Part shown: positions 1 to 9,141 of the stretch, piece by piece
Layout of the letters: every line of letters begins with the position of its first letter
Numbering within the stretch: the stretch's first letter is position 1
NCBI RefSeq assembly: GCF_000374425.1
Contig: NZ_KB894356.1
Location: forward strand, 62,001-126,000
Direction: 5' to 3'
DNA from: Acinetobacter tjernbergiae DSM 14971 = CIP 107465
Lineage (GTDB): Bacteria; Pseudomonadota; Gammaproteobacteria; Pseudomonadales; Moraxellaceae
DNA length: 64,000 nt
Position numbers and translations under genes: made by a program
Notes under the pieces: generated by a model
Told to the model about the DNA's origin: nothing
Seen by the model: the letters and a program-made list of their open reading frames with translations, nothing else
Database searches by the model: none

Positions 1-456
1 GATTGCACCAACGAAACAACCCACAAACAATTCAAATAAATGAACTGAACTCATATGCGCATGTTGAACACCAGCCGCAGTTAAAGCAGCTTCGTTTTGT
101 TCAAATAACACAGTAAGTTGGTTATTATGTAGAATCGCAGCAATTGCAATCAGTACCGCAGCCAAACCTACCAAAGAGTGCATTAAAGCAACAGTTTCAG
201 GCATTTGAGTCATTGGTACTGTTTTCGCACGAGCGATACCAACAACTGCACCCAGTACCATCGCACCACCAATCATCCAAATGACTGGATGTTCAGCAAC
301 AAAGAACGTTGTCACTACAGCAATTGCCATAGCAATCATACCGTAACGGTTACCAGAAATTGCCGTCTTAGGACCTGACAAACCACGTAACGTTAAGATA
401 AAAAGGACGGCACCAATGAGGTAGAACCAATCCGCATAGTCTCGAATAAATTCCAT
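1..456 (-). CDS. pntB: NAD(P) transhydrogenase subunit beta, 5' part only
   Basis: This is the N-terminal 152 codons of the PntB membrane subunit, which together with PntA couples hydride transfer between NADH and NADP+ to proton movement across the inner membrane. The reading frame begins MEFIRDYADWFYLIGAVLF and stays open to the left window edge, so the gene is cut by the window and not broken. Several hydrophobic helices are visible, including the conserved stretch LRGLSGPKTA after the first helix. The start lies three bases after the stop of the small PntA fragment gene, as expected for a pntAA-pntAB-pntB operon. Identification rests on sequence pattern and on the operon order. Confidence 0.93.
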   Translation of the reverse strand, partial: MEFIRDYADWFYLIGAVLFILTLRGLSGPKTAISGNRYGMIAMAIAVVTTFFVAEHPVIWMIGGAMVLGAVVGIARAKTVPMTQMPETVALMHSLVGLAAVLIAIAAILHNNQLTVLFEQNEAALTAAGVQHAHMSSVHLFELFVGCFVGAI

Positions 457-459
457 CGA

Positions 460-783
460 TTAGCCCTCTTTTTTCTTTTGCTTCGGTTTGAACATTTCAA
501 GCATACGAGCCGTTACAGCAAAGCCACCAAAAATATTGATACTTGCCAAGAACACAGCAACAGCACCAAGGATACTGACAACGTTTACGCTTTGAAATGC
601 AACATTGGCATCGACACCAATCGCTGGCATACCAACTGTTTGGATCATTGCTCCAACCACAATAATTGAAGACAACGCATTCGTTACCGCCATAAGTGGT
701 GTATGTAACGCAGGCGTTACACCCCAAACCACGTAATAACCTACGAAGATGGCAAGGACGAAAATTGTAATCGTTTCAACCAT
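460..783 (-). CDS. pntAB: NAD(P) transhydrogenase subunit alpha, membrane part (PntAB)
   Basis: A 107-residue protein that is the separately encoded C-terminal membrane segment of the transhydrogenase alpha subunit. It has three to four hydrophobic helices (residues about 5-20, 35-55 and 65-90) and a basic tail ending in KPKQKKKEG. In enterobacteria this part is fused to the nucleotide-binding part; a three-gene split is usual in Acinetobacter and many alphaproteobacteria. It lies 11 bases after pntAA and 3 bases before pntB on the same strand, so the three are surely cotranscribed and translationally close-coupled. Confidence 0.92.
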   Translation of the reverse strand: MVETITIFVLAIFVGYYVVWGVTPALHTPLMAVTNALSSIIVVGAMIQTVGMPAIGVDANVAFQSVNVVSILGAVAVFLASINIFGGFAVTARMLEMFKPKQKKKEG

Positions 784-794
784 GAGAACTCTCC

Positions 795-1922
795 TTAACC
801 GCGCTTGAGCAGTACTTGACCGCCATGAGTCACGAGTAACGCTTTTTGGATTTCTTCTTCTGGATTAATCGCAAAAGCTTTGTCTTTGTCGAATAATGTT
901 TCAAGGAAGTTAAAAACGTTACGTGCATACAATGCAGATGCTTCAGTTGCAACTGTGCCTGGAATATTTGGGATACCCAAAATTTTCACGCCATTTTCAG
1001 TTGTCACTGTTTCGCCTTCTTTAGAACCTTCAACGTTACCGCCAGTTTCAACCGCCATATCTAAAATGACAGAACCTGGTTTCATTTTGGCAACGGTTTC
1101 AGCTTTGATCAGACGTGGTGCATTACGACCAGGGATCAATGCTGTCGTAATGACGATGTCAGCATTTGATACAGCTTTATCTACAATCGCAGCTTGGTCT
1201 TTAATATATTGCTCACCAGGCTGCCAGCCATAACCGCTTTTCGCAGCTTCAGCAGCACGTTGTTTTTCTTCATCTGACATTGGAACGTCTAACCATTTAC
1301 CACCTAAAGACTCAACTTGTTCTTTAGCAGTTGGACGTAAGTCAGTTGCTTCTACAACTGCACCCAAACGTTTTGCAGTTGCAATCGCTTGAAGACCAGC
1401 AACACCAACCCCCATAATCACAATACGTGCAGGTTTTACTGTACCCGCAGCTGTCATTAACATTGGGAACATACGTTGATATTCAGCCGCAGCTAACAAT
1501 ACAGACTTATAACCTGCCAAGTTTGCTTGAGACGAAAGTACATCCATATTTTGTGCACGTGAAAGTGTACGTGGAAGTAACTCAAGCGCAAAAGCAGACA
1601 CTTGCTGAGTAGCAAACTGGTCTAATTCTGTATTGCGGTAAGGGTCAAACATTGCCACTACAGTCGTATTCGCCGCAAGTTTTTGAATTTCGTCACCACT
1701 TGGGGCACGTACTTTCAAAATAATTTGGCTGCCTGTATAAGCATCATCTGTAATGGTTGCGCCAACTTGTTCATAAGCACTGTCAATATAGGCTGCTTTA
1801 ACACCAGCGCCACGTTGAATGACAATACGATGACCTGCGTTAATCAACTTCTTCACTGTTTCTGGTGTTGCCGCTACACGACTTTCACCTGCAACAGTTT
1901 CGGTTGGGATTCCGATCTGCAT
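795..1922 (-). CDS. pntAA: NAD(P) transhydrogenase subunit alpha, NAD(H)-binding part (PntAA)
   Basis: A 375-residue soluble NAD(H)-binding subunit of the proton-translocating transhydrogenase, related to alanine dehydrogenase. Visible family marks are the start [17 protein letters not shown], the conserved [17 protein letters not shown] near residues 120-140, and the dinucleotide-binding glycine pattern GVGVAG near residue 172. The start is supported by GAGG eight bases upstream of the ATG. It is the first gene of the pntAA-pntAB-pntB operon; the roughly 700 bp without a gene to its right should hold the operon promoter. Confidence 0.95.
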   Translation of the reverse strand: MQIGIPTETVAGESRVAATPETVKKLINAGHRIVIQRGAGVKAAYIDSAYEQVGATITDDAYTGSQIILKVRAPSGDEIQKLAANTTVVAMFDPYRNTELDQFATQQVSAFALELLPRTLSRAQNMDVLSSQANLAGYKSVLLAAAEYQRMFPMLMTAAGTVKPARIVIMGVGVAGLQAIATAKRLGAVVEATDLRPTAKEQVESLGGKWLDVPMSDEEKQRAAEAAKSGYGWQPGEQYIKDQAAIVDKAVSNADIVITTALIPGRNAPRLIKAETVAKMKPGSVILDMAVETGGNVEGSKEGETVTTENGVKILGIPNIPGTVATEASALYARNVFNFLETLFDKDKAFAINPEEEIQKALLVTHGGQVLLKRG

Positions 1923-2627
1923 GAGCGTTCCTCAAGCTAGTTTTTCTTAAGTAAACATCGCGAGTAGCAATGTTTCCCCCAGGAGTATTCTTTGTTGAAT
2001 TTTGGATTCTAATGGAACTTTTTTAAAATTCCACCCACTATTTATTTAATAAATACCTATATTTTGAACTAATGATTCAGATTTATATTTAGACCTTGTA
2101 TGATCAGCATGTTTGTCTGCTCATACAGTAAAATATTTAACGCATACACGTCCCATCTGAAAATTTGAACATATTTCATATCAATCTGTTCATTCCAATC
2201 TCTATTGACTACCACAATCCACAAAAATGAGACTTAATCAATAAAATTAGGTTTATGCTTCAGTCCTAGTCGATCGCAACAGTTGCGTTATATTGATGAA
2301 TATCGTGACTGTATTTCCACCAATCAACCGATTGAATCGGCATCATAATCGTGCAATTCACTTGAAGGATTGGCTTGTTTTAACTTTTATCAGTTTTTAC
2401 GGCGACTTTTTGCTCATTTATTTTTAAATACAACTTTAGCAATCATGAAACGAAATTGATTTGCTTCAATCAAAGATCATTAAGGTTTAGACCTAGAAAA
2501 GATGATTATCAAAAATAAATGTAAAAATTTAAATTGGCATTTTTTCAAGTGATATTCGTGTGATTCCACCCAATTACGCACCACAATACGCACAAAAATA
2601 GTGCAAATTGAGAACTTATTGAAAAAA
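1923..2627. other. gene-free stretch upstream of pntAA and downstream of soxR-like gene
   Basis: This 705-bp AT-rich stretch lies between the divergently read pnt operon promoter side and the 3' end of the MerR-family gene. I see no intact gene or RNA gene. A 36-codon open stretch without a start codon (2238-2348, plus strand) has coding-like composition but matches nothing I recognise. The part nearest pntAA should contain the pnt promoter, but no clear -35/-10 pair stands out. Confidence 0.5.
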
Positions 2628-3104
2628 TCACTCATTTTTTTGATTTAATAAAAATAAAATTTCCTGAAAATGTGCCCCCATAGCCTTCTCAGCTAGACAA
2701 TCCTCAGGATTCCGCAAAGGACATTGCTCTAAAGATAAGCATCCACAACCAATACATTGATCCAATTGTTGCCGTAACTGCAATAACATCATAATTTGCT
2801 GATCAAGCTGCCCCTGCCATTTCTGAGACATGATCTGCCAATCTTTTTTAGTCGCCACTTGCTGTTTTGGTAAAGTGCTCAAGGTCTCTTTGATTTGTTT
2901 CAGGCTAATGCCTACTTGTTGGGCGGCTTTAATAATCGCGATTCGCCGAAGCATCGCTCTTTGGTATCTCCGTTGATTACCAGCGGTTCTCGTACTCCAA
3001 ATGAGATCTTTTTCTTCATAAAACCGAATAGTCGCAACACTGACCCCACTACGTTTTGCAAGTTCTCCAATCGTAAGCCAAACTTCCGAATATTCTTGTT
3101 TCAA
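2628..3104 (-). CDS. soxR: SoxR-type redox-sensing MerR-family regulator
   Basis: A 158-residue MerR-family activator. The N-terminal winged helix (WLTIGELAKRSGVSVATIRF, residues 9-28) and the GNQRRY motif are standard for SoxR. The C-terminal metal-cluster motif CIGCGCLSLEQC gives cysteines 117, 120, 122 and 128, the C-x2-C-x-C-x5-C pattern that binds the redox-active [2Fe-2S] cluster in SoxR. The start codon appears to be TTG at 3104, since no ATG lies in frame before the helix-turn-helix. The gene faces a ridA-like/MFS pair across a consensus-like SoxR box, so those two genes are the probable targets, induced by redox-cycling compounds. The symbol reflects family membership; the regulon is inferred. 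Confidence 0.9.
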   Translation of the reverse strand: MKQEYSEVWLTIGELAKRSGVSVATIRFYEEKDLIWSTRTAGNQRRYQRAMLRRIAIIKAAQQVGISLKQIKETLSTLPKQQVATKKDWQIMSQKWQGQLDQQIMMLLQLRQQLDQCIGCGCLSLEQCPLRNPEDCLAEKAMGAHFQEILFLLNQKNE

Positions 3105-3111
3105 AATTCAC

Positions 3112-3142
3112 TTGACCTCTAGTTAACTTGAGCTTTGATACT
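3112..3142 (+). promoter_or_regulatory. SoxR-controlled promoter with 19-bp spacer
   Basis: A TTGACC -35 (3112-3117) and GATACT -10 (3137-3142) are separated by exactly 19 bp, the over-long spacer typical of MerR/SoxR-activated promoters. The spacer region carries the dyad CCTCTAGTTAACTTGAGC (3116-3133), which differs from the classical SoxR box at two of 18 positions. The promoter points towards the RidA-like and MFS genes, with the soxR-like gene divergent. Confidence 0.85.
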
Positions 3143-3176
3143 AGCACATCTCAAATCTCATGAAAGAAGTGCAGTA

Positions 3177-3596
3177 ATGAACAAAATGAGTGCGCAAGCC
3201 TTTCAAATCATCAATCCACACGAACTCTATAATCCTCACTCTAACGGATATAGCCATATCGCTGTTGTACCACCGAATATGCGAGTGATTCATATCGCAG
3301 GACAAGGAGGAGAAAATAAAAATGGTGAAATTTCACCTTTTTTTGACCAACAGGTACAACAAGTCTTTTATAATATTCAACAAGCTTTAGCCTCAGCTCA
3401 AGCACAGCTTTCAGATATTGCTGTTTTACGCATTCTTATTGTTCATCATCATCCTGAAAAACATCAGATTCTGATTAGACACATACAAAACCTATGGAAA
3501 GATCACGTTTTTCCTGTCTGTACACTCATTCCTGTCACAGGCTTAGCATTATCAGACATGCAAATTGAAATTGAAGCGACCGCATATACTGCATAG
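3177..3596 (+). CDS. RidA/YjgF-family protein
   Basis: A 139-residue protein of the RidA (YjgF/YER057c/UK114) family, whose characterised members hydrolyse reactive imines and enamines. The core pattern (VIHIAGQGGENKNG, then a helix with QVQQVFYNIQQALASAQA, and the end MQIEIEATAYTA) fits, but the typical substrate-binding arginine motif near the C-terminus is not obvious, so the exact activity is uncertain. The longer frame opening at 3135 begins inside the predicted -10 element and cannot be the true start. ATG at 3177 has a GAAAGAAG ribosome site upstream. It is 18 bp ahead of an MFS gene and behind a SoxR promoter, suggesting a role in redox or electrophile stress. Confidence 0.8.
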   Translation: MNKMSAQAFQIINPHELYNPHSNGYSHIAVVPPNMRVIHIAGQGGENKNGEISPFFDQQVQQVFYNIQQALASAQAQLSDIAVLRILIVHHHPEKHQILIRHIQNLWKDHVFPVCTLIPVTGLALSDMQIEIEATAYTA

Positions 3597-3614
3597 ATCA
3601 GATAAGAGAGAATT

Positions 3615-4850
3615 ATGTCAGCCCCTCAACAAAATATTAGTCAAAATAAAGCCTTACTTTGGTTTATGGCGGCAGCATGCGGTTTATGCGCAGGTGCGAA
3701 CTATTATAGCCAACCACTCATTCATTCTATTCAGCAGTTTTTTGCGGTAACGGAAGGTCAAGCTGCGCTTACCGTTACTTTTGCTCAAGTTTCTTATGCA
3801 CTCGGCTTACTGTTTATTGTGCCCTTAGGCGATGTCGTCAATAAAACCAAATTTATTCCTTTATTAATGGCTTTATGTGCAGTCGGCTTATTCCTGTGTG
3901 CTTTTTCAGTGAATTTACCAATGCTCTGGGTTGGAACCATTCTGGTTGGGTTATTTTCTGTTGCTGCTCAGGTCTTGATTCCCCTCGCAACCATGACTGT
4001 TGAACCTGAAAAAACTGGTGAAATTGTCGGCTTTCTCATGAGTGGTTTATTGGTGGGCATCTTACTTTCGACCAGTCTTGCAGGACTATTTTCTAATTTA
4101 TTCCACTGGAAAGTCATTTATGTCATTAGTGGCGTCCTAATGCTGATTTTAGCGTATGCACTAAAAAGCCGCCTACCTTATGTCATGCGCATGAAAATGA
4201 ATTATGGGCAAATTTTTGTTTCTATGGCTGAGCTATTAAAACAAGAAAAACGTTTATTATTACGTGCATTGACTGGTGGTTTCGCCTTTGCTGCGGTCAG
4301 TATTCTATATTCTACAATTGCACTACTGTTGACAGCTGCACATCACCTACCAGACCTCGTGATCGGAATGGTCAGTTTAGTGGGCATCTTTGGGGCATTA
4401 TCAACACAATATATTGGCCGATATGCCGATCAAGGTTATACAAAACAATTGACTTGGATGGGCTGTGGCTTATTCATCCTCAGTTGGATTTGTTTTTATT
4501 ATGGTCAAACATTTTTATTTAGTTATATCTTCGGATTTGCACTCATCCAATTAGCACTAGCGCTCGTTCATACCAGTAATCAAAGTATTATTTTCCGTTT
4601 ACGTCCTGATGCAAAATCTCGTATTAATGCCATTTATATGACCGCTTATTTTACAGGAGGTGCATGTGGTTCAGCACTTGGGATTTTTTCATGGAATCAC
4701 GGCGGATGGACGATGACTTGCCTCGCTGGAATTAGCCTTGTGTTTGCCTGCATCTTTTTTAGTGTATTAGATAATTTTTTGATCAAAAAAAAAATGAAGT
4801 CGTGCCCCACTAAATATTCAATTAAAAATCATGAAACTGAGTCAAAATAA
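3615..4850 (+). CDS. MFS transporter, 12-helix drug-efflux type
   Basis: A 411-residue major facilitator superfamily protein of the DHA1/AraJ-like group. About twelve hydrophobic helices are visible, with the MFS motif A region GDVVNKTKFIPLLM after helix 2 and a conserved NYYSQPLI in helix 1. It is preceded by AGAGAG and sits 18 bp behind the RidA-like gene under the SoxR-type promoter, which suggests export of redox-active or toxic compounds. The substrate cannot be told from sequence. A lysine-rich cytoplasmic tail follows the last helix. Confidence 0.85.
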   Translation: MSAPQQNISQNKALLWFMAAACGLCAGANYYSQPLIHSIQQFFAVTEGQAALTVTFAQVSYALGLLFIVPLGDVVNKTKFIPLLMALCAVGLFLCAFSVNLPMLWVGTILVGLFSVAAQVLIPLATMTVEPEKTGEIVGFLMSGLLVGILLSTSLAGLFSNLFHWKVIYVISGVLMLILAYALKSRLPYVMRMKMNYGQIFVSMAELLKQEKRLLLRALTGGFAFAAVSILYSTIALLLTAAHHLPDLVIGMVSLVGIFGALSTQYIGRYADQGYTKQLTWMGCGLFILSWICFYYGQTFLFSYIFGFALIQLALALVHTSNQSIIFRLRPDAKSRINAIYMTAYFTGGACGSALGIFSWNHGGWTMTCLAGISLVFACIFFSVLDNFLIKKKMKSCPTKYSIKNHETESK

Positions 4851-4986
4851 CCGATCATTCTTTCAATTAAATAGCTTGGAATTACTCATAAGTATCAAAT
4901 GATTGGTTCGAGCACAGCTTATAAGCAAGTATAGAACCAAACATCTCTATATAAATCTAAATTGTAGAAAAGCAATTTTCGATTTT

Positions 4987-5025
4987 TGCATCAAAAACAG
5001 TATTTTGATCACTGTTTCTGATGCA
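4987..5025. terminator. long hairpin between convergent MFS and siderophore-receptor genes
   Basis: The arms TGCATCAAAAACAG and CTGTTTCTGATGCA pair over 14 positions with one mismatch around an 11-base loop. It sits between two convergent genes and may end transcription from both sides. No long T-run follows on either strand, so its termination activity is uncertain. Confidence 0.5.
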
Positions 5026-5054
5026 AGTGCATTTAAGCACGCCCAAACATTAAC

Positions 5055-7319
5055 TTAAAATTTTGCACGTAACGATAAAGTTACATTACGTGGTTCACCC
5101 CAATAAACACCATTATAAAATCCAACCTGTTGATAATATTTTTCATCAAATAGGTTATTCACTTGTAAGTTTGCGCTAAATGACTCATTAAAGGTATATC
5201 CCATATTTGCACTTGCTAAAAAATAAGAATCTTGTCGAACATAACCATCTGAATTCTTAGGTGCGCTTGTGGACTTACTATTTACTTCACTTTGCCAATT
5301 AACACCAAATCCGAAGTTTAGTTTATTTGCCCCATCCCACAATTGTTCAGGTAATTTGAAACTTGTGTAAACTTTAACTAAGTTTTGCGGAAGAGTAGTT
5401 GAAGCTTTAACGAGCTCTGAACTTATACTATTTACATAAGTATAACCAGCTGTGATATTCCAAGTTGGAGTGATACGTCCAATTGCTTCAATCTCAAATC
5501 CCTCAATTTTAAGACCTTCACCAGATGCAATCATCGGATCTCCACCATCATCGGTCTTTAGACCTGCTTTTATTGCATCGTCATCTTTTATGGCAACATT
5601 TTCTTTTTTGGACCAAAATGCAGCAGCTGTTGCTAATAACTGATCATCAAGCAAACTTGCTTTTATACCAGCTTCATAACTTTTACCTGTTTCAGGATCT
5701 AAAAAACTATTATTTCGATCTTTATTACTACTCGGATTAAATATATCGGTATAGCTTGCATACGCAGTAAAGACCTTATTGATGTCATAAGTAGCACCAA
5801 AATAAGGAGTGAAAGCATCTGTTTTTACATCGCTCTTCGTCCCATTAGTCGCTTTATAATCACTATAACGACCGCCCACGATTAGTTTTAAATCATCAGT
5901 AACATTAAGCTTTAACGTACTATAAATACCATAGTTACGTTGCTCTGCATCTTTGGTTGATGGGCTAACTATATAGTTAGGTTTAATCGTGGCATTACCA
6001 TCCCATGTCCGCCAATCATTGATCACACAGGTATCTCCAAGATTATTGGAAGGCACCGTTACACCATTGACTTTTTTAGTACAGGTGAGTTGATTACTTG
6101 CAATACCATCAATCACTCCCGTAGGGCTATCGGTAGAGCGACTAAAACCATTTCCACCAATCACAAGCTCATGTTCACGATTAAATAATTGGAAAGGACC
6201 ACTTGCATAGAGCTCTAAACTGGTTTTCTTTGACTCTGAAGTTGGATAACTGGTTGACCAAACCCCAACCCCAGTTCCATCATTCTGATTTGGAAAACCT
6301 GAACCGCCATATGACATTAACCAAAAACTTTTCGATAATGAATACGATCCTGCTGCTTTAATAATCCAATCATTGTCAAGTTTATAGGTTAAGTCTGCAA
6401 ATGCAGTTTTATCACTTTGACTGATAGTGTTCCAACGGTTTGCTAAACTAAAATTACGAGGTAAATTTGCAAGCGAACCATCTTGATTCCAGTAAGGTAC
6501 AGTACCCCACGTTGAACCTCTAGGCTGATTATCTTGGTATTGAAAACCAATACTTCCTGTCAGTTTGTCAGTGATATCAGCTTCAACCATTGCCATTGCT
6601 GCTAATGTTTCAAGTGAGTAGTAATCCATATAAGAATCACCCTCTCGACGGGCTGCCATGACACGACTTCTGACACGTCCATCCGCAGTGAGCGGAATCG
6701 AAATATCTGCTTCATTTCGAATCGTGTCCCAACGGCTAAAAGACGTTGCAACTGAACCAGATAACTCTTTTGCTGGACGCTTTCGGATCATATTAATTGT
6801 TGCTGAAGGATTTCCAGTTGCTCCTGTTAAGCCTGTTGCCCCTTTTACAACTTCAATTCGATCAAAGAAAAAACTGTCGACTCGCGGACTATTGTCACCA
6901 ATTGGCATACCGTCAATTTGACGACTTGTAATCCCATAGCCTCTGGCTGAATAATTTGAGCGTTCGCTATCATTTTTAGTTACGGTCACGCCTGGCGTCG
7001 CCGCAAGTACATCATCAATAATATTTAAATTACGTTGTTCGATTTGTTCTCGAGTAATCACACTGACCGATTGTGGAGTCTCTTTCAAGGAGAGCTTTAG
7101 TTTAGATGATGTTCTAGATGATTTAGCCTGATAGCTTTCACTTCCTTCAGTTTTCCCATCTTCAGCATCGGCTGTAATTGTAATCGTTGGGAGTACAGAG
7201 GACTTGCTTACTTCATGCAGATTTTCCTCTTGTGCAAAGGCACTATGTGAGATTGCCCCATAAATAAAAATCGATTTTATGGCAATATTTAAAACAGTTT
7301 GTGTACGCTGAATTTTCAT
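5055..7319 (-). CDS. TonB-dependent siderophore receptor, FhuE/FpvA-like
   Basis: An outer-membrane receptor of about 754 residues. A signal peptide ends near HSAFA, followed by a TonB-box-like TITITADAE and the plug domain with SLKETPQSVSVITREQIEQR and YSARGYGITSRQIDGMPIG, marks of the hydroxamate-siderophore receptor group (FhuE/FoxA/FpvA). The C-terminus VTLSLRAKF ends in phenylalanine, as needed for barrel assembly. Another start 15 bases upstream (7334) is possible; the internal MKIQR start gives a cleaner signal peptide. A Fur-box-like sequence lies just upstream, so repression by iron is expected. The siderophore bound cannot be assigned. Confidence 0.88.
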   Translation of the reverse strand: MKIQRTQTVLNIAIKSIFIYGAISHSAFAQEENLHEVSKSSVLPTITITADAEDGKTEGSESYQAKSSRTSSKLKLSLKETPQSVSVITREQIEQRNLNIIDDVLAATPGVTVTKNDSERSNYSARGYGITSRQIDGMPIGDNSPRVDSFFFDRIEVVKGATGLTGATGNPSATINMIRKRPAKELSGSVATSFSRWDTIRNEADISIPLTADGRVRSRVMAARREGDSYMDYYSLETLAAMAMVEADITDKLTGSIGFQYQDNQPRGSTWGTVPYWNQDGSLANLPRNFSLANRWNTISQSDKTAFADLTYKLDNDWIIKAAGSYSLSKSFWLMSYGGSGFPNQNDGTGVGVWSTSYPTSESKKTSLELYASGPFQLFNREHELVIGGNGFSRSTDSPTGVIDGIASNQLTCTKKVNGVTVPSNNLGDTCVINDWRTWDGNATIKPNYIVSPSTKDAEQRNYGIYSTLKLNVTDDLKLIVGGRYSDYKATNGTKSDVKTDAFTPYFGATYDINKVFTAYASYTDIFNPSSNKDRNNSFLDPETGKSYEAGIKASLLDDQLLATAAAFWSKKENVAIKDDDAIKAGLKTDDGGDPMIASGEGLKIEGFEIEAIGRITPTWNITAGYTYVNSISSELVKASTTLPQNLVKVYTSFKLPEQLWDGANKLNFGFGVNWQSEVNSKSTSAPKNSDGYVRQDSYFLASANMGYTFNESFSANLQVNNLFDEKYYQQVGFYNGVYWGEPRNVTLSLRAKF

Positions 7320-7338
7320 AACATGACATTGCATAAAT

Positions 7339-7357
7339 AAGAATCATTATTATTATC
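7339..7357 (-). promoter_or_regulatory. Fur box of the siderophore receptor
   Basis: Read on the minus strand, GATAATAATAATGATTCTT matches 15 of 19 positions of the classical Fur box GATAATGATAATCATTATC. It is directly upstream of the receptor start, where a Fur repressor would block the promoter in iron-replete cells. Confidence 0.7.
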
Positions 7358-7591
7358 AATTACAGTACAAAAATAAATGAATAAATTACAATTTCTTAAT
7401 ATTTATATTATTTATTTTTAAAAATTTATGGATATTCTCTTGGATATATAGAGAAGAAAGTGCTATTCATGAGTACAGTAGCACTTTAAAGACAATAAAT
7501 AAAAACATTAATTTTCAATAGCTTAAAATAATTTTAATTTACATCTTATAATTTTGACAGAGAAGTCAAAGCTTCTCCAATATTCTAAACA

Positions 7592-7771
7592 TCAATCATC
7601 ATATTTTATAAATGTTTTAGAAAGCTGACTAAGTGTTTTAATCTGTTTTCCATAACGACGACATGAGCGACAAACCAACAAATGCAGCTGTAGATTGCTC
7701 TGCTCTCTCAATACGAGCTGTCTATCTTGTTTTTCAGAAAGTAATTGTGTTGCTTGTCGGCAAGTTAACAT
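7592..7771 (-). CDS. small zinc-finger anti-sigma-factor candidate
   Basis: A 59-residue protein beginning MLTCRQATQLLSEKQDRQL and containing HLLVCRSCRRY. The pattern Cys4 ... His-x3-C-x2-C resembles the zinc-binding anti-sigma domain (zf-HC2/ZAS) found in partners of ECF sigma factors. It has no membrane segment, unlike many anti-sigma factors. A longer frame with TTG at 7777 exists, but ATG at 7771 follows an AGGAAG ribosome site and overlaps the sigma gene stop by seven bases, indicating translational coupling. It is the last gene of the hvf operon. Function as the anti-sigma partner is inferred from position and motif. Confidence 0.75.
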   Translation of the reverse strand: MLTCRQATQLLSEKQDRQLVLREQSNLQLHLLVCRSCRRYGKQIKTLSQLSKTFIKYDD

Positions 7772-8385
7772 GAACAATCTTCCTTAAGTAGCCATTTATT
7801 TTCCAAACATTCTCGTAATCGTGTTCGACTTCGATACATCAATACATTCAAATGAGAAACCGTGAGTTCTAGCTTTTCACAAATCTCATCAGAACTTAAT
7901 TCAATCATTTCTCGTAGCATAAAGACTTGTGCATATTTAGCAGGCAAGTGGTTTAAACAGGCATCAAAAATATTCCAGAAATCTTGCTGCTCCATCATTT
8001 CTTCGGGGCTTTGCCATGCTTGGGGTGCTTCATATTTATGCCAATGTCCAGAAGCATCAAATAATTCATCAATACTTAACTCACTTTCCGCATCCTTAAA
8101 CAATTCACTCATACACACCAAACGAGATTTTTGCCGAATCAGATCGATAATCTTATTTTTTAAAATCGCAAATACCCACGTTTTAAAGGCTGCTTTCCCT
8201 GTAAATGAATCAAGATGTTGAAACGCACTCACTAAAGCTTCCTGAACCACATCTTCTGCTTGCTGAAATGAAGAAAGTTGTAACACCGCAAATTTCACCA
8301 TCTGTTGTCTCAAATCCATCAAAAACACAGGATTTTGAAGCTGATGAAAGATCTCATCATTATCATTCAATGGAGCTTGCGACAT
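7765..8385 (-). CDS. ECF-type RNA polymerase sigma factor of the hvf cluster
   Basis: A sigma-70 family protein of 206 residues with region 2 (FQQAEDVVQEALVSAFQ, then FKTWVFAILKNKIIDLIRQ) and region 4 (LPAKYAQVFMLREMIELSSD followed by a helix-turn-helix with YRSRTRLRECL). Group IV (ECF) size and layout fit. Two in-frame ATGs exist; the second at 8385 has AAGGA at ideal distance. It lies 12 bases after hvfC and overlaps the small zinc-finger gene. In related bufferin clusters an ECF sigma factor controls expression in response to metals; here autoregulation of the operon is likely but not shown. Confidence 0.9.
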   Translation of the reverse strand: MSQAPLNDNDEIFHQLQNPVFLMDLRQQMVKFAVLQLSSFQQAEDVVQEALVSAFQHLDSFTGKAAFKTWVFAILKNKIIDLIRQKSRLVCMSELFKDAESELSIDELFDASGHWHKYEAPQAWQSPEEMMEQQDFWNIFDACLNHLPAKYAQVFMLREMIELSSDEICEKLELTVSHLNVLMYRSRTRLRECLENKWLLKEDCSC

Positions 8386-8397
8386 TGCCATTCCTTA

Positions 8398-9141
8398 TTA
8401 TGGTAATTCAAGGTTATTTAATAATCGCAACTGGGTTAATAACATTATTAACTCATCGAGCTGCACACGTGTTTCCTGTTCAGATAAATCAGGAACGACC
8501 GATTGTATTAAGTCATAAAGCTCTATTTCTGAGTACGGTTTAAAACTGAGTTGCTCAATCAACATGGCAAATAAAGGCGATAAACTTTCTATACAGACTT
8601 TATCCTGATCATCCCTCCAAACCATAATAGCACTTGGTGTTGGTTCAATTTGGGCAAATGTGGTCGCAGTTGTCCAACGATAAACGGGATATCGATAAAC
8701 TAATACCCAAACTTTCCGTGTTAGCTGCCATGTTGTACTTTGTATCAATCTAATCTCTTCGATTTCCACCGTATCTAAATACAACTCAAGCCATTCAAAT
8801 TGCAATAGCTCTTCTAACCAAGGATATTCTTGTAAAATAGGATGCTGATGATCTGCTAAATATTCTCTAAATTGCAGAGAAATATCATTATATAAAGGTG
8901 ACTGACATTTTGCTTTTTGGAAAAACGCTTGCAATAACGATTGCCACTGAGCTTCGGGTAAAATAGAACGAGCCACTGGATAAACCAAATTTATAAATGA
9001 GCAAACATTATTGAAGAGCAAATCTCGATAGATCTGCATTCGTTCAAGAGGAAATGTTGGTATTTGCTCTATATCTGGCTCACGAATCCAACGACAAAAC
9101 TGCTGCTGAGTCATTTGGAACGTGCTTTTCTTTACCGTCAT
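8398..9141 (-). CDS. hvfC: HvfC/BufC-family RiPP maturation partner (DUF2063)
   Basis: A 247-residue protein with the N-terminal DUF2063 pattern (MTQQQFCRWIREPD, ERMQIYRDLLFNNV, FINLVYPVARSIL). Members of this family form the recognition partner of MNIO enzymes and present the precursor peptide for cysteine modification. The longest frame opens at 9186, but ATG at 9141 is preceded by CAGGAGCGAGG and is preferred; either way it overlaps the 3' end of hvfB by at least 62 bases. The order hvfA-hvfB-hvfC is the canonical one for oxazolone/thioamide or thiooxazole RiPPs. The symbol is given by family and context. Confidence 0.85.
   Translation of the reverse strand: MTVKKSTFQMTQQQFCRWIREPDIEQIPTFPLERMQIYRDLLFNNVCSFINLVYPVARSILPEAQWQSLLQAFFQKAKCQSPLYNDISLQFREYLADHQHPILQEYPWLEELLQFEWLELYLDTVEIEEIRLIQSTTWQLTRKVWVLVYRYPVYRWTTATTFAQIEPTPSAIMVWRDDQDKVCIESLSPLFAMLIEQLSFKPYSEIELYDLIQSVVPDLSEQETRVQLDELIMLLTQLRLLNNLELP

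Noticed and set aside
2238-2348. 36-codon open stretch with protein-like composition upstream of the pnt operon
   Set aside because: It lacks a start codon and ribosome site, is short, and matches no family I recognise.
3135-3176. N-terminal extension of the RidA-like protein from TTG
   Set aside because: It starts inside the predicted -10 element of the SoxR promoter, so it cannot be transcribed from that promoter.
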